Shown: positions 37,703 through 50,500 of the stretch, one piece after another
Layout of the letters: every line of letters begins with the position of its first letter
Numbering within the stretch: the first letter of the stretch is position 1
Source of the DNA: Tubiluchus corallicola
Taxonomy: Eukaryota; Priapulida; Priapulimorpha; Priapulimorphida; Tubiluchidae
DNA: 64,000 nt
Assembly: GCA_030141605.1 (NCBI GenBank)
Contig: JAQGDQ010000009.1
Span: 961,001 to 1,025,000, forward strand
Direction of reading: 5' to 3'
The notes under the pieces: model-generated
Seen by the model: the letters and a program-made list of their open reading frames with translations, nothing else
What the model was told of the DNA's origin: nothing
Database searches by the model: none
Position numbers and translations under genes: made by a program

Positions 37703-40259
37703 GACAAAAGTCCAAAGAGTCTGATGAAAAGTGCTAAACATATGAACATTGGTGAACGATGAAAGGTACTAAACATGCAAACATTGCGGAAATGTTTTTT
37801 CTTGACATCAATGAAAATGTGGCGGGAAATGTGTGAGCAAAAGAAGGCTTGCCGCTATCGTCTATTAGCTCAATAATAATTTTTAGCAAGTGGCAATATC
37901 AGTGTTGTACACCGCCGATAGGAGTACATTATGCATAAAATTTCAAGCATGGTCACATGGTGACAGATGATATTCGCCCTTTAAGGTTTTACCGTCCTTA
38001 CGTTTTCAGGATGTTTTATTTTATAAATGCTGTAAAAACACTTGTTGTCGCGAGGATGAGTATTAAAGCAAAGATGGAAAACCACACAAAAATCAAGTGA
38101 CAAAAGACATTTGCATCTACAAAACTTACCCCTGTAATAAAAACATATTCTTTATTTATGTACAAAGTTACTTTTCTTCTTCTGAATATACATTTTCATC
38201 AATTACGTGTTACAAGCAGCAACCATGTCTTTAGTTAAGAAAACAGGAACAATTTTCTAGCATATCCCACTAAATGATTTTGAAGTACGTTAAAAGTACA
38301 CATTTTAGTTTCTATATAATAACGGCAAAGTGTTCCTGATAATTAAATAACAGGTGAAAAATAATAACGGCGAAGTTTTCCTGATAAAAGATCACAACTG
38401 AGCATAATATTCAAGAGCACAAACAGTCCACGAGCGTGTTGCACGTGTCTGCTAAAGCGAAAATTGAAGTACGGTACATACATGTAGTGTACAATATTCA
38501 GTGTTTTACAGACTAACTCGGCAAATTCTAAGTTTAAAAAATTTAAATTCCAAGTTAACTGCTGTGCTGACGCATGAACTCTCGAACATGGGCGCTACAT
38601 CACAACTAAACAACATGTGAACTGAAAGGTACAGCACCTGTTTTTTGTGTAATGCAGTTCCGAGATGAGTTCGCTAGTGCCTATCGAACTAGCAAATGAC
38701 GAAATTACCGGCGAAGCCATAATAATTGTTTCCCGCACGTCATTCTTTAAAAATAGTAGGTTTACTTTCGATAATTTTATAAAGTTTTTATAAAGTTATT
38801 TTTCAGTTTAAGACTGGGTCCAGTTTTCCTTTAAATGTCTCGCATTTCTCTCAACCATTCGAGAGGTTATTCGGATTGACAGCTGGCACGCAGGAGGTCA
38901 CGGAAATTCACACCAAGCGTGGCCGAATAAACGAAGAGATGAACCGCCCTTGAACTGCCGTGCCGTTTGCTGATGGGGTGACCCTCTCAAATATGTGCAC
39001 AACCACACACGGTGTGCTTTTTTAGACCTTTAGCGACTCTCGTTGAAAAAGTCACAGTCAAAACGAGTTCTTGGATTTCAAAAACGGACAAAAGATTAAC
39101 GGACATAATGCGACTCGGATCACACATCATCAAAGGCTTGACAGTTTCGGATGAATTTCAATGCAGATCATTAAAAATGGCTTGTACGTGATACGTCTTT
39201 AAAATAAAAATATGTTTAAAGTAAAAAACTATTTACACAGAGATAAATTAGAATTTGAGGAGTAACTTTGGTATCTCACTATGAATAACACACACATAAG
39301 TATAAAATAATTTCTGGTAATTAATTTACTCCACAGTGACTTGTCGAATAAGCTCGAACCGGCATTCAAATTTTATTTGTACAGGCCAAAATTAAGACCA
39401 AGTTTGAATGAACTCTGTATCGTCGTGCCTATAAACGCACCACAGCTACGTCACCTACAGCGGCAATGCATTGAAAGGCCAACTCGTCCAAACTAGGTAA
39501 ATGCTTATCAAACAGTTAGTGGTAATTTAGTAATTTTAAGTTCATACGGGAGTAATTAGATTCGTCAACAAAGTGACAGTCTAATTTGTTTGCCTTACCT
39601 AGAAACTTGAAAACCCACTATGACCATCATCCATTCCACAATTATATTAATTATATAAGTATTCAATGTATAGGTTAAAAGTCACTGTCACTCGTGGAAG
39701 CGCTAATTTTAAACGAAGTTTAAACTGCGTACTAATATATTTTCATAATTGGTTCAACCAACTATATAAAGATATGTAACCTTTTGCATCTTTGCTGTTT
39801 ATCCTTTGACACTTCGCTTGCAGAGTATTTTGCAAATCTCTTCTATTTTCCCTTGTCTCGTTAGCCTATTCAGTATTCATTCGTTCTCCCCTTTACTTCG
39901 CCTTCGCTCTGTTTATTTCCTCCCAACTCACTCATTATTCCATTTGCTTCCTTCCCCTTCTATTATCTTCTTTCCATACACTAACTCGCTCTTTCCTTTA
40001 CTCCATCTTGGTTTCTCAATCACGCTATGTAGTAATCAGTGAAGATTCTCTGTGTGTCAAGCAGACATCAAACGCGTGACATTTCTAAACCCTCATCAGC
40101 GGTTGCCCTTTCGGCAAAATCTGCACATGTAAACGTAATTTATCTTACATCTTAAATCTTAACTACGTTAAATGCAGGGAAAGCGACAGAAAAATGGTCT
40201 TTTAACTAGATAAGTTCGACCATTTAAGCAAAACCTGCCTAGACATTCCATTGGTACCA

Positions 40260-40300
40260 AATGATACCACAGGCATGTCAAATGTTTCATCCTAGATGTA
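40260..40300 (+). repeat. Dispersed direct repeat, copy 1
   Basis: A 41-bp block that includes GTCAAATGTTTCATCCTAGA recurs at 41284-41324 with two mismatches. Weaker similarity (AGATTACGC versus AGATCACGC about 100 bp on) suggests both belong to a longer diverged interspersed repeat. Confidence 0.75.
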
Positions 40301-41283
40301 GTTAATTTCAACCGTTAACCCTTCATGCGTACAACATATAAATGTGGTGCCATCTGGACGCAGCCCAAGAAATTACAAATAAACGTGATAGAACTAGATT
40401 ACGCAAAAAAGTTATATTACCTAAACATAAACCAGCAATTGGCCAAACGTATATGTGATAAACGTTTTTTTATTTTTATAAACTTCTATGGTAGATAAGA
40501 CTTACCAAACAGACACACTTGCACACATGAAATGTACTCTATATAGAGTTTCATCTCACCTAGGCTAATTCATTTATTCATTCAACTTTGTCTTACTTGT
40601 GCGATTATTAATTCTTTTTCTCAAACTGATATTGAAATTTAATATCAACTTATTGCATGCAAATTACAATCTTTGCACCATTTATTATGTAATCTAATCA
40701 TGTCACTCAATAACAACGATGATTTACAAGAATCAAGAATAGTTTGATTCTGATAATTTGATTTTATTTCTTATAATAGTTGACATGTGAAATATGCATA
40801 CAGTGAATTTGCTGGGAATCTGAAATCTTAGTTAATGACAAACACCAGTCAGGCTGTATTTTTAGACGCCTGATCTCTAATTTTTGTAGACGATGTCACT
40901 TTATTTTTATTGCAGACAATAAAACATTTTATTACATAAGGCACGAATTAATATGAAATTATTGCCTAATGGGTGGAAGAGAATATAAGAAATTAGTTGT
41001 TATAAAATGAATGCAACACAATCCACAGTAGGGGGAGAGAGAGAAAGAGAGATGGAGAAACAGAGAAAATCAGAGAAATAGACAGAGAATGTGCACTTGG
41101 ATGGATTACTGTAATTGTGTTAGACCGCATTAAATAACTAGCAGACAATGGGCAATAATTAGAAAACTAGATGTGAAAGAGAATGTGCAAAGTTAAAAAA
41201 TGTTTTAGTTTATTACGACTGTACCAAGACAATGAATCTGTTGAAATGTTGCAAAAAAACGTATCAATGTATAATGCATACCT

Positions 41284-41324
41284 AATGATACCAAAGGCAA
41301 GTCAAATGTTTCATCCTAGATGTA
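41284..41324 (+). repeat. Dispersed direct repeat, copy 2
   Basis: Partner of the block at 40260-40300, in the same orientation about 1 kb away, with two mismatches. It is followed by an AT run. Confidence 0.75.
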
Positions 41325-42838
41325 TATAATATATATATAGTGCAAAAAAGCGCAAACCAATTTTCACCGAGTTAAACTTCAGCTGGACACGTCATGGGTG
41401 ACATTGCGTTCCTCATAAATATGGAATAATTAGATCACGCCAAAGAAATTCACGAAGCGTAAGGAATGGTCGTAAAATATTCGCCGCCCTCATGAAAATA
41501 TGATTACGCCTTTAGATGTACTGTTTTTACAGAAAACTGAAAGCAGCAAAAAGTAAAGTAAACCCAAAGAAGGGCGTGCATATCTAAATCTGCGATGTAA
41601 ATAATCAATGACGCTAAGAATCTGGCACAGTGCCAACGCAAATTTGATGACGTCATTAGTTCAACAAAGTTAAAATGTATAGTTACAGCATTTTGTTGAA
41701 CGATGATGAATTAGCCATCTGTTACAAGGAGCCAGTTAATTTAAGTTAACTTACTGAATTAATACGACTACTAAGCATTTCATTGAAACAGTAAACTTAA
41801 ATATGAAGAAAGATCACCTTGGAAATAAACACCAAGTTATCTAAGATGTTATCCCCGTACTATGTCCTAAACGAAATTATTCTTATTTTCATTGCACTTG
41901 CATATAATCATGGAATTGTAATTTTATCATAATTAAATCTTGCGCATCAAATGATTTATTTTTTCTTTTCATGTTGGCAAATCACAATCTTTATTTGCTG
42001 TGTGTGAAGTGTACATAGTGTACGCCCTATGTCAATGAAAACACCTTAGTCTTTCACATTGACAGTGAAGAATTTTTGATTTTCAGAATCCATAATGCTT
42101 CCTAAACGCAGCAATCCCATTTATCCACATTATAAATTTCTGCTTGGACTACCCTCGTCCTGTACCTAGCTATTACACTATTTTGCGCTGTAGCGAACTC
42201 CATTAATTTCTCGATTTCTAAACGTGCCGCCAACAAGTCTCAGCAAGTTCAAGCTCCACAAGCCAAACACACAGAGAAAACTAATGAACAGAGAAACGCA
42301 GAATAAACACACAGCCTTCACAGAGTTACAAATCTGTTAGTAATTGCTGTCTAAAACATCACACTGCTTTCCCTTCAAATTAGCTACATCAATTACCCTG
42401 TGTCTGTCTTCGAGTGTCTTCAACAGATGGCAATGCTTTCCAAAAAACGCATTATTTAGCCACACAGTAAATGAGCCCTTAGTCTAAGCCAAAACACAAA
42501 CTCGTTCAACAATGTCCCTTCCCAAGTCTTTTTAGTACGAGAGGAACTAAATTTTGTCAATTTCACATGCAGAAGTCTTTCACAAATTTTCAGGGTGCAC
42601 CGGATCAAGAAAATTACGTTATTAACGTGCAAATCTGATCAAATCATCGGCTCAGCTGATACGCTTGAACCAGAGCAGCCAAATGAAGAAGAGTGAGTGA
42701 GAAGATAAGAGAGAAAATCAAGTTACGAGTGCCGCCAAAGTTGCTTCTGTTTTTCTGCTGGACATTTGTCAGTCCAATACTAATCAATGAAAATATTCGG
42801 CTAGGGTGACAAAAGGGCAACAGGAACCAATTGGCAAA

Positions 42839-42994
42839 TACGAAGTAGCAGCCTCAGGCTTAAAAGCGATGAAAGGGTTAACAAACCTCCCCCACGATTC
42901 TGAATGAAAGGATTGATACGAAGTAGAAGCCTCAGGCTTAAAAGCGACGAAAGGGTTAACAAACCTCCCCCACGATTCTGAATGAAAGGATTGA
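42839..42994. repeat. Tandem duplication, 2 x 78 bp
   Basis: Two adjacent units starting TACGAAGTAG, at 42839 and 42917, with two differences. 78 is a multiple of three, so a minus-strand frame repeats NPFIQNRGGGLLTLSSLL-like text twice. I see nothing else to support a protein. Confidence 0.92.
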
Positions 42995-43231
42995 ATCCTT
43001 TGCTTATTGGATTTAGTTGCGCGATGCGGCTTCTACAGCAGGGCAAGTCGCTATTTTAAAATCAATTCTTCCACTCTCTTCAAACCACAGGAAATTTTTG
43101 GACTGAAAGCAAATGCAAATAACAAAAATTTCCATTCAAGGAATGATGACGAGTAGATTCGTAATTAGTTTACCGATCCATCTTTATCCAATAACACAAT
43201 GCAGACATGTTTTACAAACAGGATGAGAGGT

Positions 43232-43260
43232 TAACAGGATAAACTTCATTTATCCTGTTA
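43232..43260. repeat. Perfect hairpin, 12-bp arms
   Basis: TAACAGGATAAA, a 5-nt loop CTTCA, then TTTATCCTGTTA. There is no T-run or gene context that would make it a terminator. Confidence 0.85.
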
Positions 43261-45077
43261 TCCAGAATTAAAAAAACAGAGATATTTACAAAGATAAATC
43301 TTTCTCAGTGCATTTTATTAAAAATTCCATCTCAATTACGGCAGTAAATGTATGTAAACTAGTTGCCCCTATTAAAGAAACAATGTTCAGTGTATTCGTT
43401 CGCGATGTCAGAAAATGTACACTTTTATATGGTGAAATATAGCTGTACGATGTATGCAAGTCGTGTTAATATTAGTTGCAGTTTAATGGATGAGCACAGT
43501 GTCACACGTGTATCAGCTACTTAAAAACATTACATTATGTGCAAACAAACAATTGTGCGCAACTTACAGAACTTACTTGACCTTCTGAAACACCAACTAA
43601 TGTTCCATACGATATCAGTTTCTTTGGCTAGCTAAACTTACTTAACAGAAAGCGTCAAAATTTCCAAATTTCACTACGTTCGCACGAATAAAAAAATTAA
43701 TTGGACGCCTTGGAACCAACCCTGAGGAATTATGAGAACACCATTTAAACTAAATTAAGTTTGCCGAGTGCGACAGTTAAATAAACTTAGCTAGTCAGCC
43801 CATTATCAAATCACAAAAAGACACTGTTTTAAGTGCTTGACCAAAGATATGGAAATGGTGTTTACACTACAACTGTTCTGTATCACAGAACCTACTTTTG
43901 TTACCTGCTGAGTTCGAAAACCAGCAGCTAATCCTTTGCGTAAGCAGACAGTTTTTTACTTTTTTTCCAGCTTTGCAAGCATAACAGAAAAATGTACAGT
44001 TTATTTTCACAGGTCCCTACAATATTAATGAAACATATGTTTGGGGGCTCTCAAGCTGAGAGAAAGGAAAACAGCACTGTACATTAATGTGCTACATAAC
44101 TACAATTAAAATAATACCAACAATATAAAAAGACAGCATTTGTCATTTTGGGGATCGGTGCATAAAAAAAGCTACAACAGCTTATCTGCCTTGCGATAGA
44201 TTAAGGAGTGGGCATAAGAACTTGTACATTTTGTTTCACTTTTCAGGCTTCACAGACGGTAAGTTAGTAGTACTACACCCAACCACGCAATTGCAAATAC
44301 ACTAGTAACTGCATTGCTAAAAACAACAATGTCGAAAGACTAGCCTTACATGTTAGTCTGATGTAGATACATCAGATGTAGATGAAGCAAATAAAAATAT
44401 TCATTAGACGATAAACTACAGCAGGCACACTTTTTAAATTGTGAGGATCATGCGAAACTAATCAAGGTCAATTTTAAAAACTAGACTTCTTATTTGCCAA
44501 TATGTCACATCCGAGTGAAAAGTATAAAGCATAGAAACAATAATAAACAGAATTTACTGCAGCACAACATAAATAGCCATACTTGAATGCTGGTAAAAAA
44601 CAATGTAAGTAACAAATTTTAATTGGTAAACAAAACAGTGCACAAATGCTTAACCACAACTGAAAATTTTTATGCCACACTTTTCCACTGTGTTTCTCGT
44701 ATTTTTTGAGGTGTGCACAATCTAAACCTTTCTACAGATTTCTACTGCTAAAAAAGCTGTTGTGACAAGTGACAAGGATGATAGCAAACTAAGATATCAG
44801 GAAAAGTGAGAAAAAAACAGAAAAGAAAACATATTGTTGCATTGGAAAAGTTGCCGGCTAATGCAGTATGTAATGTGGTATGGACTTTGGGGTAAACTGA
44901 TTCAGCAAAAAGTGCAAGTGCATACTTGGAAACACTAACAAACACGGAAATGAAAGAGAAAGTGTAGCTAACACAATTCAGTTGAATCAGTTCCGAGTCT
45001 CTTCAAAAAGGCAAAAGAAAAAGTAGTAAAAAACCAAAACTTTTGCTTTTTACGGCATTGTAGGGTAGTTGTATACT

Positions 45078-45613
45078 GTCTCGTCCAGTTGTTCCCAACC
45101 TTTTGTTGACAGCAACCCCTTTTCAAAACCCTGCATCATATCGCGACCCCACAAAGAACATAATCACATGTTACACTATTAAACATCATTATCGTTTGCA
45201 TTTATTAATTTTAACTTACTATTCGACAAATTATTGAACAATGAGTGATTGTTTCATTAATTTATTAATGTGATGGTTGCACCTGTTTCTGTAAGTGATG
45301 CAGGTGACCAGTAATGCAACAGCAATAGGTATCCAAGGTTAAATGAATAACGACACGCTTTCAGGCAGTGTACGGCATGGAACAATGTGCATTTTCATTT
45401 TCCCGGAAAATCAAGCACTGGTATGCTGCATTCACAGGGGGAAAGCCCAGTTTCACTTTCCTGAACAAAATGTTGTAATGAGAGACTGAGAAAACAAGAC
45501 CTACTTGCATACTTTTCATAAAAACAGCATTTTTAAAAAATAGTTTTTGGACTAGCCTGCGACCCCTCGAAAAGTGCTTCGCGACACGAAGGTTGGGAAC
45601 TCATGGTCTAATC
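45078..45613. mobile_element. Old hAT-like non-autonomous element, 520 bp
   Basis: The element spans 45086-45605. It starts CAGTTGTTCCCAACCTT and ends with the reverse complement of CATGAGTTCCCAACCTT. The 8-bp flanks GTCTCGTC and GTCTAATC agree at 6 of 8 positions, as expected for a decayed hAT target duplication. Sub-terminal GCGACCCC motifs occur at both sides. There is no transposase. Confidence 0.7.
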
Positions 45614-47723
45614 AATAAACGTTGGTACTTAGTAATAGGAATAGTTTAAATATTTAACAATAAATTTTTATTTGACATTGCAAAGCAATAGATACGGTAA
45701 TGCTTAACTCACTGCTTACAGTAATAGGACAAACACACATACATACTTAATAAAACTCGATACCGGGTTAAGTTTAATTCAAGTTCACTGATGCCATAAC
45801 AAAGTAGAAAACCAAGGTGACATCATCTGACATAAAATGCAGGCCTGGCAGCTATTATGCATTGAATGGAGCTTTAAGAAAATCTTGAATGCTTAATGAA
45901 AAGCTGTTGTAGTCTAAGACAAATAGATACATTATGCTACGTTGGCTAGCAGGTGGTTTTGGCTTTACATAAAGAAAATATGCTGGTACTTATAGATCCA
46001 TTACCAGCACTTGCTGTTTTGAAACTATACAAAAACCAATATTTTTTGCTAATGGTATTAAGGTACACAAGAGTACTATCGAACTGAAGTAAAACAACCC
46101 TATAAGCATAGGTGAAGCCAAATTAATAACTACAGCAGGCATATAGCATTAGTCCCAATTTTCAGCAATCTCAGACTAGCTTAATAAATCACCTTAATCT
46201 TACATTAATGCAGTACACCATAATTAATGTTTGCTCACCTGTGGATTGATGAATGCCATCATTAATTATCTTATCCGGCTCCTTGTAGGACTAGCATAGA
46301 ATAGGCACTGATTGGGCAGCTGCGTTAGTCACTATGGACTTTGCACTCTGCAAACGTCACTGCTTTATGGCCTATAAAATATGTTTAGTAATATCAGCCA
46401 CAAACATCAGCGAGTTCCGTCAGAAGATTTAAAACTAGGCTATTAAAATCAAGAACATGTTTGAATAACTAATAAATTATTTGCATCAAATCGTTAAGAC
46501 TCTGCAGTTTTTCTAGGCATTTACCCTCATTATAATATGAGCTTTTATGACCTGAAATTCTACTCTAATTACGAATGTTCCATTTATTTTATTATAAACT
46601 TACTGTAAAACTTGCTTATTTTCATTGTTTATCACTTCGTTGTCAGAGGTATTAGATTTGGTACTGCCGTTTTTCAGCGAGATATAAGTGACATAATGAA
46701 TAAAGTCACAAAGTCACCAATGATTGGTAACAAACATCATTAACCAAAGAAGCTTTCCGCACCAGGCATGTCATTCTTCCGCACCAAAGATGACAAACAT
46801 GGTGATCTTTACAGTAATGAACGTGTTCGAGTTTTTTTTGTGTAAAAATAACTATGAATTATTTGTCTGATGATAATAATGTGTTAGAAAAACCTCTATT
46901 AGGGTTTTATAGGTTTTTAAGTAGGTAATTTGCAATGGAAAACAGGTGATTCGCATTAATGGTTCTGCATTTTAACTTAGTTAGCAAATTTAACTAAAGT
47001 ATTAAGTTTTTGAAAAACCAACTCTAAATTTTAAAAGTCTGTTTGAATTGTGCCCTTAAAACCCTTAACAGTCTTAATGTCAGTCTGTATAGTAAAATTT
47101 TATAAAATCTCAATTACGTAACTGTAACACATCTCTCTGCTTTCACAACCTATAGAATACATAAATAATTAGAATCAACGTCTAAAAACACGAATCATAC
47201 AATCAATTACGTCTTCTACTACTTTTCAATGGTGCTGCCAATCTTACAAAAAATTAAAAAAGAAATTTTACCGTAGTAGCTCCTGTATCATTTTGTTTTT
47301 GATGCAATAACAAGCTAGCATTGTGCATTCACACAAACTAAATATTAATTATTAAATTTGCCTTGCCATTGCGGCGCAGCAGTCTAGATAGTTTACGGCA
47401 ATCCTCGAGATCTTAGCAGCTTATCCTCGAGATCTTCAAAACTATTAATCACATCACAAAGCCCTTGATTTTTTCAACTTGCCATCTAAACAATGCCTGT
47501 CTTCTTTAATATATTAATAATGTTTTGGTTGTCTACTACAATCAAAATCATTTTGGATTCTCCAGCAAAGTTATTTGCTTCCACGAATCTGCTTTTCAAA
47601 ACTACACAAACTGCAATTGACTCTTGAAAATCTGTGAACTGTGAGTTAGAACTACTAATTCAGACTCATTTACTTAGCAACTGAGAATGGAAATCCAAAT
47701 GCATGAAATTATTTTATTTATTT

Positions 47724-47759
47724 TATTTTGTGTAAAATCCATATATTTTACACAAAATA
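47724..47759. repeat. Perfect hairpin, 15-bp arms
   Basis: TATTTTGTGTAAAAT, a 6-nt loop CCATAT, then its exact reverse complement. It is AT-rich and may be the remains of a small inverted-repeat element. Confidence 0.85.
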
Positions 47760-48504
47760 TATGTTACTTCTCATAGCCACTAGCTCTTATGATGCCCAGA
47801 GAGGCATTTGAATGATGAATGAAAAAATCCCTCCCCCAATGAAAAACATTACAAGGCAACATCCTAGTGATTTTAGGTATTAGATTTGTAAAATTTGGCG
47901 GATGTATTGCACTCAAGCACTGCTGAAACAATTTGTTTATGTTTGTGATGAAATGTATGCTTCAAAAGCTACAATAAACCCACTCAAATGCATCTTCTAA
48001 TGTTAACCCAGGAGAGAGGGTGATTATAAATGTACTTCACAGTTAAATCGAGACGTGTACTGCACAGAAACTTTGAATTTAACAAAAGAAACTACCCTAA
48101 CTACCTAAATAATACAAAGATTACTAATTATCATCTTCCCTCATATCTTCATCGCAAACTTTCGGCAGAAGGCACTTTAAGCGGCATTTTTATACTTCTA
48201 CTATTCCAACAGATTTTTGTGTATTTGGTGAAAGTGCCACCCGCGACAAACTGCCACCTCTGCTCCCTTTAGCTATACCACTACTAAGTAACGTACAAGA
48301 TAAATTTGCTACCTGATGAGCTAGGCGCTGATAATATTTATTTCTTAAAATATTTCTCGAATTTTGCCTAGAAAGTGTGCTGAGTGCTTCAATAAACATG
48401 CCCAAACAAAAACTGCTAATTGCACTACCTGTACTCAGTTTATTTAATCTTGTCCCAATCTTAGTAAAAAACATATAAAACATAGAAAGCAGCTTTTTAC
48501 TACA

Positions 48505-48680
48505 GTGTCAGAGGCTTGGGATGGGATTATGGTTGGGTTGGGATTACTGATTCGGGACACTAAATGAGTTCAAGATCGGGATTTTTCGAGGTTTGGGATA
48601 AAGTGATTTGGGTCGTAAAGTGGGTAGGGGTCGGGTTGGGACCAAAGATTTGGACAATCGGGATTCCTGACCCAGAACCT
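48505..48680. repeat. G-rich degenerate GGGAT/TTGGG tract
   Basis: Strand-biased block of repeated TTGGGAT, CGGGAT and TGGGT words (for example GGTTGGGTTGGGATTACTG). It could form G-quadruplexes on the plus strand. A related GGGATCGGGACG occurs near 49600. Confidence 0.6.
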
Positions 48681-49540
48681 TTATAAATAATCACCAACAA
48701 ATAGAAATAAGAATTTCAGTCAGACTTTAATTATAAGTGGGTGGAATCCAAGATGAAAAAATGTAGTCTAGACTAACTCTACCTGGCAGGGAACCAGGTA
48801 AAAATGCATTAATTACCCTGCCATTCGGTGAATGATAAAACAGTTGTTTGCCATCAAGTAGTAGAAATTTCTTTTATTATTTATTTGGTACTGCTATATA
48901 TACCCAAGAAACATGCTTTAACAGTGAAGGCATACAAGGCAGAGCAATAAATGTATTCCCCCACTTCCCCTTGATGTCTGCACAATCAAAACTTATACCT
49001 GTATAATTCACTATGCAAAGTAAATGTAATGGTACTCTGTTTGCTATAAATTTAAATATTTGTTGAAAAGAATAATAATGGATACTGACTGAGCAGTATT
49101 AAGTGATTGGGCAAACTTTACATAGGAAGATACTCGTAGCAATGAGAAAAAAACACACAAAATATTTTTCGTATGACTGTGTCATTCTTTTATATATTTT
49201 TCAAAAATTGTTCCAACATCATTGGCCAAGCACACATCACCAAAATACTTAGTCACTTTTACAGACGCTTGAATGCACTATCTTTGTATGTGCCATGAAA
49301 AGATAATCAAGCTAAAACTTTAAACTACTTGTAAGACGTTTTACATTAAATAGCGGTTGACAGTCACTGCATGCAGGTGTGGTTAACAAAATGTCAGTAC
49401 AAAATGTTTTCATGAAATTTAAGCGATGAATAACTTGACAAATGGCCCATTTTGCTCTACATGCCTTAAAAATCTGAAAAAATGTCGTTTTTTGAAATGT
49501 TATAGACTTTAAAATTAGTTTACAATTCGCACAATTTAAA

Positions 49541-49584
49541 TACCCTAACCCTAACGCCAGCCTTAACCCTAACCCCAACTCTAA
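49541..49584. repeat. Interstitial telomere-like repeats
   Basis: Several CCCTAA units, some altered (TACCCTAACCCTAACG, CCTTAACCCTAACCCC, then AACTCTAAT). It is the C-rich strand of the animal telomere repeat TTAGGG, short and degenerate, so it is not a chromosome end. Confidence 0.8.
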
Positions 49585-50429
49585 TCTGCTTCACGAACGG
49601 GATCGGGACGAAACTGAATGTTCAGGAACTGAAGGTTAATAATCCTACAAATGATTCCATGTATATTTTTTATAATTCAAAAACAACTTATGGTGACTTA
49701 TCAGGCTAAAACAAGCAAACTGACAGGTCTGAGGATCTCTACTTATTGCACTGCTTGTGTACGAAAATTTTATTTAGTTACATGTCAAAATATTGTGAAC
49801 AAAAATACTGTGTATCTGAAATCCTACATACTTCTTTTGAGGCACACAGATTTGCATTCCTAAATGCGGCTCGCAGTGCAGTCGTGAACTCCTAAACCTA
49901 AGGCAGTGCCTTTAGGGATACGGATTTTCTTAAACAGTAGGGATCCGTACTCCTAATCACCGGTACTGCCACTGTCTAGCTACTTTGGTTTTTAAAGAAA
50001 AAAATCACTGGCCTCAACGCAAAGTGCAATAACTACCATGCTTACACGCTAATGTGCAAAAAAGCACTGAACAGTTTTACTTTAGGAGACCCAGGCATTA
50101 TTCCGACTTATTGAAATATTCTATCATGTGAAAGCACGCATAGATGTAATTAAACTCACTTATAAGTAAAAGAACACCACTATGAGTACACGCGTACCAA
50201 AACAAACCTAATCGTTAACTTCGCCATCTTGAAATTGACTTTGAACAGCTCATGGTGTTATTCTGCCGCATTCCAGCCTTTACAGAAAATAGTTCTGCCA
50301 AATGCAGAAACTAAAAGCAAAGTACATCGATATAAATTTTTATTGTTTACACCGCGTAGTATGACAAACCATAATAACTAATTAATTAAACTTTCGTATC
50401 AAAGTTGAAAAATGGAATTTGGAATGCAG

Positions 50430-50500
50430 TCTGGGTTTGAACCGTACATCTTCAGCTTACATTACAGATACACACCTTAGACCACTTAGCACAGTATTCC
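50430..50500 (-). pseudogene. tRNA-like relic (Leu/Ser type) or SINE head
   Basis: The minus strand has an A-box-like GCTAAGTGGTCTAAGGTG and, about 50 nt on, a perfect B box GGTTCAAACCC. The A-box segment AGTGGTCTAAGG is identical to that of class II (Leu) tRNAs. The T stem does not pair well, so this is not a working tRNA gene. A tRNA-derived SINE fragment is the likeliest source. Confidence 0.45.

Noticed and set aside
37433-37776. Open frames on both strands over the GA/GGGA tract (Ser/Leu/Pro and Arg/Glu/Gly proteins)
   Set aside because: They are translations of a microsatellite; both strands and several frames are open for the same reason.
39806-40042. 78-codon Ser/Leu/Phe-rich frame
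   Set aside because: Pyrimidine-rich low-complexity DNA gives this composition; no signal of a real gene.
42801-43046. Minus-strand frame with a repeated 26-residue unit
   Set aside because: The repeat follows from a 78-bp DNA duplication that happens to be a multiple of three; nothing else supports a protein.
43232-43260. Hairpin as a transcription terminator
   Set aside because: Intrinsic terminators are a bacterial feature; there is no T-run and no gene ending here.
48190-48483. 97-codon minus-strand frame with GSRGGSLSRVAL
   Set aside because: It looks like a fragment of an interspersed repeat, but I could not name the family, so it is not listed as a gene.
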